Of a stretch of 64,000 bases of DNA, positions 10,341 through 24,574 are shown in pieces. The notes under the pieces are model-generated. The model saw nothing but the letters and a program-made list of their open reading frames with translations. It was not told where the DNA came from and did not search any database. The stretch comes from Phoronis australis (lineage: Eukaryota; Phoronida; Phoronidae). Every line of letters starts with the position of its first letter. The stretch's first letter is position 1. The position numbers and the translations under genes are program-made. The stretch is from NCBI GenBank assembly GCA_002633005.1, contig NMRA01000216.1, positions 592,441 through 656,440 of the forward strand, read 5' to 3'.

Positions 10341-13300
10341 ATGCCTGGAGGTGCAAACCTGTATCGCTGTGCAGGCGATATACAGTTTGAGACGGTGGCG
10401 CCACAATTAGGCCAGATATGTGATGTCAGGCTGAAACAATTCTCGGAGACGTGCAATTTCCTTCAGTACAAGAAAGCTCTCACCCCGGAGCATCCTTATT
10501 TCTTTGCACAAATCCGAGCTCTTGGTATGTTTTACTTGTGAAGTAGACTATAGGAATAACAATTGATACTAGTTGAGTTTATTTATATGCATATTTATAA
10601 CTTCCATTTACAAGCACATTATAATCCAATTTGTGTTTATTGGCTCATTCTCCTACCCCCTGGCTAACCTAACACCTTGGTATTCAGGGAAGCATCAATC
10701 GGTGTAGGAACGCTTTAAAAAACTGCTAAGAAAGAAGTTAAATTGCGTGTTTAATTTCGCACTAAGTGGGTGGATTCACCAGTAGAGCATCGTTACATCA
10801 ATACAGAGGTGTGTGACCGGACACTTTAATCCGTTCGAGTTTTTTGTGTCCAATAAGTCACACACACAAACTTCAAACAAGCTTTTTAAATGGTATTGTA
10901 ACTTAATTGGAACCTTGATAAATGATAAATTCCTACTGTCAATCAGTCAAACTTTGATTTCAAGCAGTAAATGTTTGTCTGTATTTCAGCCAAGCGCAGC
11001 ATCATCACCATAGGTATAGCCGGGCCAGACATGGCTGAGGATGCTCACCCGGGTAATTGGAACAACACAGTGGGTTACCAGAGTAACACTGGTCGATGCT
11101 ACTCATCACACAAGACCAGTGCTAACACCGATGGAGAGAAGTTTGGAATCGGTAAGTTTTGCTGGCTGATGCTTGACTTGGTAATAGGATTAGGGTTTTC
11201 TGATAGTAATCCCCAGTCCCCGCCTTTTTAGTACCCTAAGTATAAGCCCAGGTTTATCTTCGGAAGAAGATTCTATGAGTGGAAAATATAACACCAACAT
11301 TGCATTGAATCAGAGAGAACTTGGGGGACCCTTTTGAAGTTAGTTCTGTTCCAGTTGTGTGGTCATCTATAGCTACAACGTCAATGTAGAATAATGTCTG
11401 TGACATTCCAATAATACCCTTTGTAAACTCTGTCCTGTTTCTCATAAAACCTTGTTTTTTTGTCCCTCGGTGACATTGTTCCTTCTGGGGACTTACTACA
11501 AATCATGAAATTTTAATTGTGACTCTGAATGTAGGCTTTTATTTTGGGGGGGGGTTGTGAAAAATCTTGGTGAGAGTCATATTGAGATATTTTTTGGACT
11601 GCTCTAGATGCGATTTATAATTGATTTTAATTTGCATTTATAGTAAAACTCCATGAAATTAATATGTAGTTGGTCTTGGGAAGCTGTTCTTTGGTTTGAT
11701 GTATTTGTTATGTACTCATGTAAGAGCCATATTTCGTTTTTTTCCTGACAATAGTGCATGTACTTGTCTGTGTAGGTGATGTGTTTGGTGTTTTGGTGAC
11801 CTATTTTGGTAAAGACATGTCAACGGTGATGTTCCTGAAGAATGGACAACCTATAGCAACTAGGTATGTTAAGATGTTTTAATTCAAAGATTTTAGCTAC
11901 ATGTTCTAAATGCTCAGATACTGTCAATAGCAAACAGCTGACATTCAACTTTTTAGCATTGTGGTTGTACAGAATCAACTTCCGCTTGACCCATTTCCAA
12001 AGTCTGGTGCAGAAGACTGGTCGAGTAAAGAAAGACAAAAGCCAATTTTTTATTCACAGATATTTTGCAATGTTGGGGTTTGTTGCTAGAACCATCCATT
12101 GAGCAACTAATTTGGTGGCTTGACTATCACATTTGAAATTCTGTGGTATAGCACAGTTGATTGGATTACTGGTTCTCCTATGTGATGCCTGATTTCAAAG
12201 CAGCATTTTACGAATGGTCTCTGGCCACCTTGCAGTCATTCTTAACTCGAGTGCATGAAAAAGAGGGAACTCATCTAGTGGCCGTCATGGCCGTCATTTG
12301 TACGGAAAGTTTTAAAAACGTACCTACTTGGATGACATAGCCAATGGAAAAGAAAGATGACCTGTTTCAAGGAAACCTCAGCAAAAATGACAGCTAAACT
12401 GAGAATTTTATCATTTCTGATTGATAACTTTTTTCAAGCCTACAACTCGCCGTTTTAGTTTGATGAATACTCAAACAAAAATTGTGATCATGGGCTATTG
12501 CCTTCCATTTTTACTAAAAATGTCACACTGATGATCAACAAGTGTTGTTAGACATGTTTTTGGGGGAATTGCCTTCCTGTCCTGTGACATCAGAGAGCTA
12601 ATACAGAATCTGTATATGGCAAGTACCAGTCTCACGAAGTATGACCCCCTTTTACAAACCCTAGTTGAGTCCCTGGAGTGAATGTGGTGTGAGTGTATTG
12701 AGGAATGCTATGAGAGGTTATGCCTCTTAAAATATTTATAAGTAAAATCTCTTTCCAAATCAAAGATGAAGTGTAAGTTGCACTAAACACTTTTCCAAAA
12801 AAAAATTTTTTATCATCTAGCAGCACACCTTATTTCAATTCATTGGTGGTTTTTTAGGATAAGGACTATCTATGGTTTCATTAATGTGCAGATTTTCTCT
12901 TACACTAGTGTCATATTTCAGGTACTTGTTTGAAACAGATCACACAAAATTCTTGCCAACAATTTCACTCGAGTACGGACCAATAGAGCTAGGCCTCATG
13001 TGGCCTGAAGCGGTGATGGGTATTCCAAAGTATAGTGAGGTACATCGATACATGTTGTAGTCGTTCACAACTGCAGTGAAGATTATTTGATGCCTTGACA
13101 GGGACATGATGTAATACCTAGATTAAAATGTGCTTTTTTACATAAATATTGATATGATAAATTAAAAAGTATTTTTTCTCAAACCATCCATGTCTTAATT
13201 ATAATTGGTTGTGTTAATTATATTCAAAATGAATTGATCAACACAAAAACTGTGTTCACTTAAGCAGGATACAAAATGATTTAGATAAGTGGAAATACAA

Positions 13301-16300
13301 TAAGGAAAAGTACATTTTGAAAGCATTCTTGTCTTTCTCGTTCTCATTTGCATAATTTATGAAGCTAGTTGCTCTTAGCTCAGACCACTAAGCTACCTCT
13401 GGTATATCCAAATAGAAGTTAATAATTTTCTTATTCACAGTTTTAATGAACAAAAGTGCCGTTTTAAGTACTAAGTTGTATTGTCATTAGTGAGAATCAT
13501 CTTTCTGAATTTTTGTTGCTAATCTTAAAAATGTTTATTTGGCTTTTATTCAGAAAAACATGCTTCACTGGATCAAACCACCGTGTGTGCATTATGATCT
13601 TGAGGAAGATTCGTTTGACGTTGACGACAAGGAGAGATTAGAAACCATTATACAGAGTCCTTATCCGTTGTCAAAAGGTAATTAAAGTAATTCGCGTTGA
13701 TTTTGACAATTGCCACATTACATATTTTCACCGTCCTTTTTTACTATGCTAAATAGTTGGTTACAAAAGGATGCATTCAGGTCTTCTGCTATTACTTGAA
13801 TGTCTTCCAATCTTCATAGTCAAACATTTAGAAAAAAAAGAGTAAAGCTTGTAACAAAAATTTTTGATTATTTTTTATCTCAATTTCGTTATGGCCTGGC
13901 GCTGTGGGATGAGTATTCCAATTTCACTGACCTTCTAGTCGGGATACAGCTGTGTCATCATCAGTTTGACAGTGATGGCAAGGGAAGAAAGTTGGCAAAC
14001 TAATGTTTACATAGTCCAGCTCTCTCATTGTCTGCGTTCATCTGATAAGCTCATGTAATCCATCAATTATGTTGGTTGTAAACAGCTTGCCTGACGCTAA
14101 CCGATATTTAAAAAATACTGTTTTCAAATTGCGTTCAACAAATGTCATGAAGAAGGTGCGTTTTGAATGACATACTATCGCCAAAAAAACTTTGAACGGA
14201 AAAAAATGGTTGACTTTCAGAGAAATCAGACCTTTCACCTGCTGATTCCTTTGTGTGACTGCAAGTTCTGACCCACTCACTACCACAACATTGTGTATCA
14301 ACACAATAGGCTTGTTTGTCAAGTTTGATCAAACGTGATACTAGATCAGATCGTGATGTTGGAAATTTCTTTGTTTTAACAGTCCGTTGTTAGCGTTCTT
14401 CATTTACATATTCGTGTTTTTGTAGACATACAGCATTTTGAAGTTGTTGTACATGAAGTGAGTGACAAAGGTGAAGGGCCAACCATAGCCATATCAACGT
14501 GCAGCCCCCTCAAACCATCACCTACGTGTAAACTGCTCAGGGATTATTTCAAGTGGCATCCCAATGGTGAAAGTGAGTATTATGTTTGTGTTGCAATTTC
14601 TGGACAGTCTGGAAGATATATTGTCAGTGATGACATTTTGCAGGTATCACTCTTGAATGTGGGATGTTTGTTTGCATTTTACCTGCGAGTCTTAGCATTA
14701 AATCACTTGGTTGCCTATGTTGCTATAAATTTGGTTTTCATAAAAGTGCAATAATGTGTGATGACCTTATGTCAACTCCCAGAGTGCATTTGGACTTGGA
14801 TTTGTGACCAAAAGGTACATTGCTTTATTATTACTGAGTTGGTTTTACCTGCTGTAGGCCTCAAAGTAGAGAAAGGACAGAGGATGGGTTGGGGTGTTCA
14901 CTACCATCCTGATCTTCATGGCAACAAACTCCACGACGACCGAGCACAACAGCTGGTTCTGTGCTATGTGACCTTGGACACTACAATTGTCTTCTGCCAA
15001 ATGATGTTACAGCCAGCAGGGGGCTGGTATCCCTTGGCTATTCTGCACCCTTATGGTACTCATTTTGTATGGTTTTGTAGTAATCGTGCAGTCTAACTTT
15101 ACACAAATACATGTGAGGTGCATTATGCTGTTGTCTATAATGAGGTGGAGTCTGATCTTGTACTATTTCTACCGATTATTTTCAAAATGGCTGGATGGAA
15201 TATGGTCAGATATCAACACTTTAGGACACAGTATGGCGAAAAAGTGAAATTTTCATTTTTTTCTTAAGAGACGAGTAATTTCAATTGAAATAAAGGCTTC
15301 ATTTTTATTTTTTTTGCTGTAGTTACCACCAGACAATGCTTTGACAAACTGTGGGCATTTATAACAATGTCAGAGGGTGGTAAGAAGTCAGTTTTAGTAA
15401 TTGCTTTTGTTCGAAATTAGTCAGATTTTACCATGTAACAAATTTGTTCAAACTTCTTTGGTAGAGCATGATTCTTCTGTTGTGGAACTCGCTGGTAATC
15501 ATTGACTCTGATATGGAAAATTTTGGGCTTTGAGTCTGCTATATAGTAACCCAATGTACCAAATAGTTTCACAAATTATTTTACTTAATACAGATATGTC
15601 CGTCAGACTGATTTTCTTGTTTTGAGGCTAGATATTTAATTGGCCAAAAAAGATTGAAACTAAAGTATGCCCTTGACTTTCCTAGATTGGTCTCGTTCTT
15701 TGCTGCTACAGAATTCTTCCGCTACCAACAAGACTGTAGAAACTGTCAGTGACTCAAAAAGTGGCTTCAGTATTTTTATGGGGTTAGTCAACCCTAAATT
15801 TGGAATTCGAAAATGTTACAGTGACTGAGACTAGGGTTGGAACTGAAAATGGAATCCTATTCCAAATAAAGTAAATTATGAGACAAATTTCTTGAGAGAA
15901 GCACTAATACAGTTAAATGTTTATCCAGCTAAACAGGGCCAAACTACAGTGTTAAATTCCAGGTGAATGATTTTGTCTAGACACTTGGATTTTGTTGTGC
16001 ATTGTACTTGACACCTGGTACTGATCCCACTGTATGAATATGACAAGTTTGTCAATACTTGAAACACCCGTGATTTGCGCATGCTATCTGCCATCTTCTT
16101 GTCAACAGCTAGTAAAGTTCAAATCGACATGGAGACTAATCCCAAACCAGTGATTCTATTGGAGCTGGACCGTCTGTATATGGAGGCATTACCTAGGGCA
16201 GAGAAGGAGCTCAAGGCAGACAATGCTATCACAAGTAAGACATTCAAGTGAATGGTGGTCACCACTTTAAGTTATTCATTACTTTATACAAGTTGTACCC

Positions 16301-19300
16301 TGGGAATATTGTTTCAAGTTTTTGATTTCCCTTAAATAATGGCCGTCAGAATCATTTGTAAAACTATGTTGGAAGTCTTCTTTTTGATGGCTGGTAGCTT
16401 TTTTCTTCGGTTATGGACTACAAAATAAATTTGCATAATTTTTGTGCAAATCTACTGTCAAGTTAAACTTAAGAAAATTCTATTCAAAATTGTCAAATAT
16501 GCTGGAAATCAAAATGTCAAGTGATTGAAGTGTTTCCTCTAAGAATTCTCATGTTTAGTGCATAATTCTTGAATTTTAACGAATTCCCAAGGGTAACAAT
16601 GGCAAAGTGAGATAATACAGTATCTAAAAGTCAATATTGAATTTAAAAAATTCTACGAATAACTCAGACTGATTGGGAGCTACTGTAAGGGGACTGTATG
16701 GCTGTCCAGTATAACACCTCCAGTGATGCTATGTCCTTTCATGTTGACCACTGTCAGTGGACCACAGGTTAACACTTCCACTCTGTGCTCTCTTCACAGT
16801 GGTCCACGACGCCTTCTTCAATCGTAGCCGGGATCTTGAAGTCAGTATCAATGACATCTACACCACAGTATGTCTTGATGAAGACAAGTTTGGAGTTCAC
16901 ATCATACAACTTGGCATACCTTTAAAGGAAGACTTCCCGTACTTCTGTGTGGAGATTAACAAACTTAGTAAGTATATTGTTTTAAGTAAGACATCTGATT
17001 GTCGAGAGGTGACCAGTGGATTTTCTCAGACTCTGTATAACAGAATCTCATACAGATTGTGTATGCTTCACAGAACAAACGCTTCTCCTTTGGTACAGTG
17101 TTAAACTCGTGCTTACTGTCAAAAATGGCCACTTATCATCTCAAATTGTTTCTTAGTCGTGGTATTTTCTCTAGTAACTTCAGTGCCTTGCAAAATGAAC
17201 TTCGGGACTCTTGGAATGAGGAATGGACCAATTGTTCGAAGTAAAACCATTTCATGAATCTAACATTTCAGTGTTAGTATTATTTTACACTTTTTGGGAT
17301 ATCCTGTTATTTGTTATTTGTTCAGATTGCATTTGTAAGCAGTTGTAGCTTGGGTTCTAATTTCTACGATTGTTTTTTTTTTCAGGTGAAGACTCAATGC
17401 TTTGTTTTGGGGTGGCACCTCCTGACTTTCCACAGAACAAATACCCTGGAAGACTGCCAAACTCTGTTGGTTATCAGTCACGTGATGGGAAAATGTTCTA
17501 TAATAATAAGGACAATGGCAATACAAAAGGAGAGAGGTTTGGTGCAGGTATGTCACGCCTTAACTTGTGTAGGCATTAATGGATGGAGTTGGCCTCTTCC
17601 AAGCTCTAGGAGTTGGTTGCATTTTTGAGTATGGCATTTTTTCCAGTTGAAATGTCTGTTTTTTCTTTGATAAAATTGTGCAACGCAGTAAGCATAGTTG
17701 TGGTACTTCTAGGATAAATACTAATAAGTCATTGTTGTATACTGATAAGTGAAAAAGGTTTGTACGAAAGAGTTAACTGACCTGACCAAACTGGTCTGGC
17801 CATGACATAAACTGTGGCTGTTAGATATGATGTGGATAGAAAATGTTTTGCTATTTCAGATATGACATGCAGTTGCATGTTGTTGTTTTTTTGTACATAT
17901 TCATTCAATGAAACTGGGCAAGTCTAATCGCAGTCATTGTCTTCCATATCTTTTCAAGCAAAGGTACATTTCGAAATGTGCAGTACATTCTAAATTCACT
18001 TTCTCAGATGTTTTGACGCTTAAAAGCAACAAACCATCTTGCTTCCGTCTGCTGTCATCATTTACGTCTGCTTTCCTTCAGGTGACATTGTTGGTGTAGA
18101 GGTCGAATCATTTGAATCAGAAGCTGCTGTGGCTTTGTTCTGCAAGAACTACCGACCAATAGGAACGCGGTTTGTCACCATACCCAATCGCACGGATTTC
18201 CTTCCAACTGTGGCACTGTATGGCAATTTTAGCAGGATCGAAATCAAAATTGTCTGGCAGACACGTCTTTCCACTCCTCCCATTTTTTCTGTCGTAAGTG
18301 GTTTTTGATGAATTTGTGCTTAAAGCTTTCATGTAAATCCTGTAAACTGAGGTCATAAAGATCAGAAGTCTGTTGACATTTGTCTTTGATCTTGAGTCTT
18401 AAGTTATTATTGTTGGTACTCTGTCACTAGCATTGCTCAACAGTTGTAAAATGATTCACGATTGCATATTTGCATTGTTGTTATCAAGCATATAGGTTTC
18501 ACAAAACAGGGTCCAGAAGTTGCTCTGAAGTATCTTCTCATGATTACTTAGGGTAGTATCTGCTGCTTTGTGACTGCTTTGTTACTAGGCCCTTTGTTGG
18601 TTGAGTGACACGTTTTTATTGGCTGCCCTGGTCACATGACAAAGTACTCCCAAAGAACATTTTGAAATTCTGGTGTTTACTTGATATTTGTTTATGTAAG
18701 TCTATGGTAAAATATATATCGCTTAGTTAATAAAGATATTAGGATATTACCACTAATTTCAATGATCTCTTAGAGTTCCAAGAATTTCAACTACAAAATT
18801 CTAGATTCAGTTGTCTAAATTTGCACAGTTAACAGCAGTGATGTCCAATTTTCTGCAACAATAAGAAATTTGTCAATGTTATATAATGTAAGTGTTTATG
18901 CTAGACAGGCTTTTGTAAACTGTCTGTACAACTAAGTAATTAATCTGAGTGCATTAATTGGCTTTAATCACTTTGTATAAAATTATAACGTGGCGTTCAT
19001 TTAGCCATCACCAAGAAGTGTACTTTTGAACAGCGTCTACATATAACATCGTTATTCTCTTGCAGACTAACCTAGAACACTGGTGTCTACCAGAGGGGTC
19101 ACGGGTAGACAAAGAGTGCGATATTCTGTACATTGAAGAAGACCATAGCGACTCCAAGGTGTTGCAGGCTCCTTATAGCTTAGCCAGACGTAAGTAGCAT
19201 GTGGAGCGGACTGTAACTGTAGAGGGTATAGCAAGTACTGTGAAGTGTCATCGGATTTGAACAAAAGTAATTATGTTCAAATTTGGCATTTTCCAAACGC

Positions 19301-22300
19301 TCACTGTGTTACCAGAAATGTTCAAAATTTCATTGTGTGTGTTTGTTAATTTCAGCTGTACTATGTAAAGTTTTCAAGTGATCAAGAAAAACTCTTTTTG
19401 TTTACTCTTGTTGAAAATTTTGTTAAAATAACTGGGGTTAGCAACTGATTGAGTTTGCCTAATTGCGCCTGAAGGATTTTCTTTATTTCAAATTGTATGT
19501 CTACTAGCCTTTTTCTTGTGATGTAAGAAATTTAAAACAGTGCAATATTCTTATAATCACATACGTGTGCAATAATTAATGTGGCATGCTTTTTCAGACT
19601 ACAATCACTTTGAGATTCGAATCATGGAGGAGTACACCGACTCCTGTCCCCCTCCGGCCATAGCCCTGTGTACAGCCAGTCCTCTTGATCCACCTTCTAC
19701 GTCAAATTTTAAACAGGATGTCATACGCTTCTGGGCTGGCACTACACGTGAGTCAATGTCTGTCCAACTGTGTGAAGGACATTTAAGAGTGTGTTGTTTC
19801 TTATAAATTAGTAGAAGATAAAAACAAAGTACCGTTTTTTTTTTCAACTTTATTTTTGACATTAGAATGGATATCTTGTAACATGTGACTTCCTGCAGTG
19901 GGTATTCATTTTAGCGGTTTTAAAAACACTTGTTTAGAAAGTGTATTGGGTAATTATTTTTGTTGTTTTAAATCTCAAATTGCTAAGCACACAAAATCTC
20001 AATTCTTTATTTTAGAGCCTTGGTTAATTTTCTTTTTAAATTATGCTTTTATTAGCTCCATAAATGCTGTTTTGTTAAATAGCTTATATTGGCAACATTA
20101 ATTTTTCAGCCGAAGGCCTCATTAAGAAGGGGGACCGCATTGGTTGGGGACTGTTGTATCCTCACAGCAAGATGGATGAGGACCAGCTGGTCATATGCTA
20201 TCTGACTATCAACAGAGACGTCGCTCTCACACGAGTGCTGTTCGAGCCACCAGGGGGATTCTTTCCTGTTGTGGTGCTCCCACCCGGAAGTAAGTATGGC
20301 AAGCGGTTTTCAAGCATTTAGTGCAGACTTATGCAATGGAAAACTCAAACATTCACTTGGTGTCGCTATTGAAACAAGGGACCTTTCCGTAGAAATGCCC
20401 GTGTTCACATGGGTCACTTATCACACGAATGTCCCGATACAGATGAACTACTATCTGCTCTTAATCTATTCATGTATCAAAAAGAGGGACCTTTATTCCT
20501 GAGCGCCACCTAGGGAATAGCAAGTCGCTCATTACCTTTGTTGAAGGGGTTCGAGTTTATTGCCAACTTTTGGTAGCATGTTTAAGTTCATTCACTTTCA
20601 AATTGTACGGAAAAGCATTGAAGATGACACAGTGTGAAAAGTTGTAAGTCACACATCCTGGTAATCGGGGCTTGGAATTTCCCTCTTTTAAGAGGATTTC
20701 CTCTTTTTTGGTTTCAATTTCCTCTTATTTGATTTCCAGTTTCTTCTTTTTCACTCATTATTTTGACTTTATTCATGCAAAAACAACTATTTCAGTTAAA
20801 TTTTACAACACAGAAATTATGTCTATGCCACAAGCCTATTTACTCATGGAATGATACATCACCTGGAAAATTTTCCTCTTTTATTGTCCTTGGTCATTCC
20901 AAGCCCTGGGTAATGACTGTAATATAATTTCCCTGACAGTAAGTTCCAGAAGTTGTGACTAATAATTTCTTGAATCTAGTGAATTCATCTGCATGAATGG
21001 TAATGTCATCTAAAGTAAGAGGACAGGTATTTTACATATTTTATCGTAAAAGTCACTTACATGGCTCCTAGATTTTGAGAACCATTTTTCTCAACTGAAT
21101 AACGGACATCAAACTAGTCCTGAAATCAGGGGTCCTCTGTAAGTGACTATTGCCATTTTGTAATTTTAAACTGGATTTTTTTATTTGTAAATCAAAACAG
21201 ATACTGAATCTAATAAGATTTGGGGGTCTATAAACATATCTATGTATGATACCGAGTGAGCACACAAGTTGTATTCAGTCATGCGAGTTCATAGAATCAC
21301 GTGCAATTAGTGATCAGATAGTTATGTAAGACAATGAAAGCAGTTCATTGATACATTTGTATCAATTGGTGTTGTTCAATATTAATTTTAGGAAAATGTG
21401 AACACTATCATAGTAATTTTGTTTCTTTCATGTGTTAAGTGTGGCTTTCTTAACATGCCTTGATCATAGAGATAATTCAGTAATTGTTCAAGATCTGTCA
21501 GAACACATAGCCATTACTTTTCTGAGATCAGATAAGTCATTTTGATTCACACAATCTGTCTGAACCATGGTGTTGTGCTGCATTCAGTTGCATGCAGTAA
21601 ACATCATGTTTCCCCTGTAAAGTAATAGACAAGATGACATCCAGACACCTGTTATTCGTTATTCTATGGAAATGTCTGGCTGTAACTGAGGTACTGATGT
21701 CAGCTAAGGCTGGTCCTACCCAAGTTACAGTGGAGTTACCTGTCTCGGGTGAAATCTTGGCACTGATACATAATAAATTAATATCTATCGTCTTGACACA
21801 TCCTCTTTTCAGTTTCACTGTACTGTGCAGGAAGCCACAAGTAAATAGGGCAAGTGTTGATTATTATTGTGTATTGATCAGTTTTGAATTTTTGTATTGA
21901 CTTTAACCAAATCATAGCTTTGGGAGTACACCAGACAATAGCTGTTAAGGCTGCATGTAAAAATTTGTTTTACATTGTAATTGTTCTTGGGATATGAAAT
22001 GTAATCACAGTGCAATGTTCAGTTCTGTCAGTTCTCATTATCCAACTGTCTTTTTCAGCAAACAAGGTAAAGATGGACTTCAGTGCCACTGTTATCCGTG
22101 AACACCCCTTTACACCACTAGCAATTAGTTTGTTATTGGATGAGGCCAGGAAATTAATAGTTGAAGAAAAGAACAGCATGGCTTCAGGCAAGGAAGGGAG
22201 CAGTGAATCTAAACTGTCCAAACAGTTGTTTCGTCCAATTCCTGCAGAGGCCGCTGCTGGAGACAAGGGAGATAAGTTCCAGGATCAGACAATAAAGGAA

Positions 22301-22495
22301 CGCAAAGATCCGAGAATGGTGGACGTTGTTGAGCAAGTGACTCATAAAAAAGATCAGCCAATAGATGGCTCTGGTGAACAATGCAAATCTACTGGTGGCG
22401 GTGGAGAGAATCCGCCACGAAAAAGAGAATTGATTGACAAATACAGAAGCAGGATGGTTGAAAAACAGCGATCAAAAACGTGTGTCATTTTATGA
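10341..22495 (+). CDS. Four-SPRY-domain protein with C-terminal CaaX box, 15 coding exons
   Basis: Exons: 10267-10524, 10990-11151, 11776-11863, 12922-13039, 13554-13677, 14426-14572, 14858-15055, 16109-16234, 16800-16967, 17386-17547, 18082-18293, 19066-19189, 19598-19747, 20110-20289 and 22059-22495. All are GT-AG and keep one open frame of 859 residues from the Met at 10341. The first exon stays open upstream of that Met, so the true start may lie in an unseen 5' exon. Canonical SPRY cores lie near residues 50-190 (HPGNWNNTVGYQSNTGRCY) and 430-563 (YPGRLPNSVGYQSRDGKMF). Each is followed by a more diverged SPRY-like domain (about 222-345 and 600-725) containing GWG and PGG/PAGG turns. The tail (about 725-859) is charged and ends with a basic run and CVIL, a geranylgeranyl-type CaaX box. 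The closest family I can name is SPRYD3-like, which has two SPRY domains. SPRY domains bind protein partners; the target here is unknown and membrane anchoring is inferred. Confidence 0.85.
20355..20515. repeat. MITE-like family D, copy 2
   Basis: It begins near TTGGTGTCGCTATTGAAAC and ends near CTGAGCGCCACCTAGG, giving weakly inverted termini. The interior matches 500-655. It lies in the last intron of the SPRY gene. Confidence 0.5.
20667..20910. repeat. MITE-like element with inverted ends and target duplication
   Basis: The ends are GGGGCTTGGAAT and ATTCCAAGCCCTGGG, inverted. The flanks GGTAAT on both sides suggest a target-site duplication. The interior is AT-rich with a TTTCCTCTT motif repeated several times. 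It lies in the last SPRY intron (20290-22058). Confidence 0.6.
21060..21150. repeat. Fold-back hairpin family A copy
   Basis: It contains GATTTTGAGAACCATTTTTC, then ACTGAATAACGGACATCAAA, and a partly complementary right arm ending CAGGGGTCCTCTGTAAGTGA. It lies in the last SPRY intron. Confidence 0.55.
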
Positions 22496-24574
22496 TTTGT
22501 GGGTCATGGCCATCAGCTTGGAATCTCTGTATTTTACGTGTGGTCTGGAGAAACCAACATGGTGTAATAATAATCTTGTTTGAAGCATTCAAAATGTCAA
22601 TATTTTTACAAGTGAATCAATCTAACAAATTTGGTTTTGCAACAGAGGGCGAGTGATGACTATTTATAAATGAAATGATGGGAGAAGTAAAAAATTCGCC
22701 TCTAGAGAGGAGAGATGCTATTGAAAAATGCTATTTTCATCTTAATTTGTAAGTTAAAATGATAGAAATAGTGATTAAAAATCCCTTATTGTTTTGAGCA
22801 TCTTAGTTGCCCTGTTGACTATATTGTAAAGTGAATGATCAAGTTTTATACTGTTGCTAGGAAGTTAGGAGATAGGTCTACTCAGGGACAAAAACACACT
22901 AGTTGTCTTCTGATTGTTCTGTAATTGTCCAGTTGACTTTATAATCGTGTCCGTTTTAAAGATCAAGGTAGGTTTGTACTCCATCTAAATGTCCCATGTC
23001 ATTCAGTTTTTTTTTGTACAGCGTGTTGCCTTTTACCTTGTCATGTTAACAAATCATGTTCACATCCATGTTTTAGAAACATTCCACTGCAAAATGTTCT
23101 CTCTCTTCAAAGTTTAGTATTTTCTTTGATAATGAGGAGAATAATTCCAATAATCTCATTACCATTTGGAGATGTTTTCCACTCATTTGTTCTATGTTTT
23201 CCTTGTATCAAAGCAGCAACTTTGCTCTGTCAGTTTATTTTAACTAAATACTTTTGTCTGTGATCAGTGATATTTGTGTGTTGTTTCAGAATTGTTTCTC
23301 ATCTAACAGTGTTGTCATGTCTCATTTCTGAGAGTAAAAACTTGTGGTGGTCACTTTGGTTAAACGCCCTGTCGACACATTCCGAATTTTCGTATACAAC
23401 TTTGCACTAAAAATTTGAATACGGTATGGGAGTCTTTAGATGGTTCCATTCCGGGCTTGTCTATTCAGAATTCAAAGGGGGTAATAAAACAATTGTTCTC
23501 AACCAGGACCATAAACCTTTTGTTATGCTCAGCGTTTATAACTGGGACAGTTGTATGGCTAAGAGCAAGCATGTCAATTTCAGAAGGCCTATTGTGTGTG
23601 AAGAACGCCCATGTTATGTACAACCATCTGCAAATTCTAAGCCACTATCGGGACTAGTTATCCCCTCCAAGCCCATAATGCCAAAAGTCCAATATGTAGT
23701 CTGATATGATACCGTGTATGCAAAATCAGTATGTGTAGACAGTGCTAGCATTGTTTCTTCAAAATTGTGGTGGTTACATGTTGTTCATTAGGTGGATAAT
23801 TGTTGTCTGACATTTGACTGAATTGATTCCAAACAAACTTGGGAACCTTGGGAATATTTGCTTCCGATTTGCCACTTAATGTTTGTAAGTACTCAGGTGT
23901 CCCCTTTTACACTATAAAGCAGTTACACTTGCCGTCGTTTGAAGCCAAGGTCCATGTTATTCCACGTTTTTGAAAATGCTTTGAAATCCATTTTCAAGGA
24001 CTGTCATAAGCAAACATGTCATGAATGAGATGGTGTACAAATAAGCAGCTGTTAACAGCATTTTTTGTTCATCTTCTAGTAAATAGAGCGAAAAAGTCTC
24101 CTTACCAATTGTACACGTCATTAGGTAACACAATTTTAGTCACAAATGGACCAGAAGTGACTTACTGCGTCAAGTGCAGGTCATAAGTACTCATTCCAAA
24201 ATCTGGAGGAAAAATTATTTCTTAGTTGGGTAAGAGCCAGTTCAAAGTCAAGTGTCGGAGCAAATGATCTTGAATACTGCTTAATTTGTATTCATCGAAT
24301 TTGTTTGGTGTGCTGAATATGAATTTTGTCAAAGTTTGCTGAAAGAATCTCATTAATATGCACATATTACTTTATAATTTTGTAGTCATGTTGTTACAAG
24401 CCATCATTCCAATACAAATGTGCCAAGGTAACCATGGCAAGATGTCTAAGGTCGGAATTTGTTTATCGAGTGTACGAAAATTGTTTTAATGCCATAGAAC
24501 ATTATGTTGCAAAGTAAACTATCTGGTGAATTGGATGCTTTCGTTATTGTTGTTCAAGCCAACTTACGGTAGAC

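Noticed and set aside
23426-23704. 92-codon plus-strand open frame downstream of the SPRY gene
   Set aside because: It resembles no family I know, no supporting splice context is seen, and it probably lies in the 3' UTR or flank.
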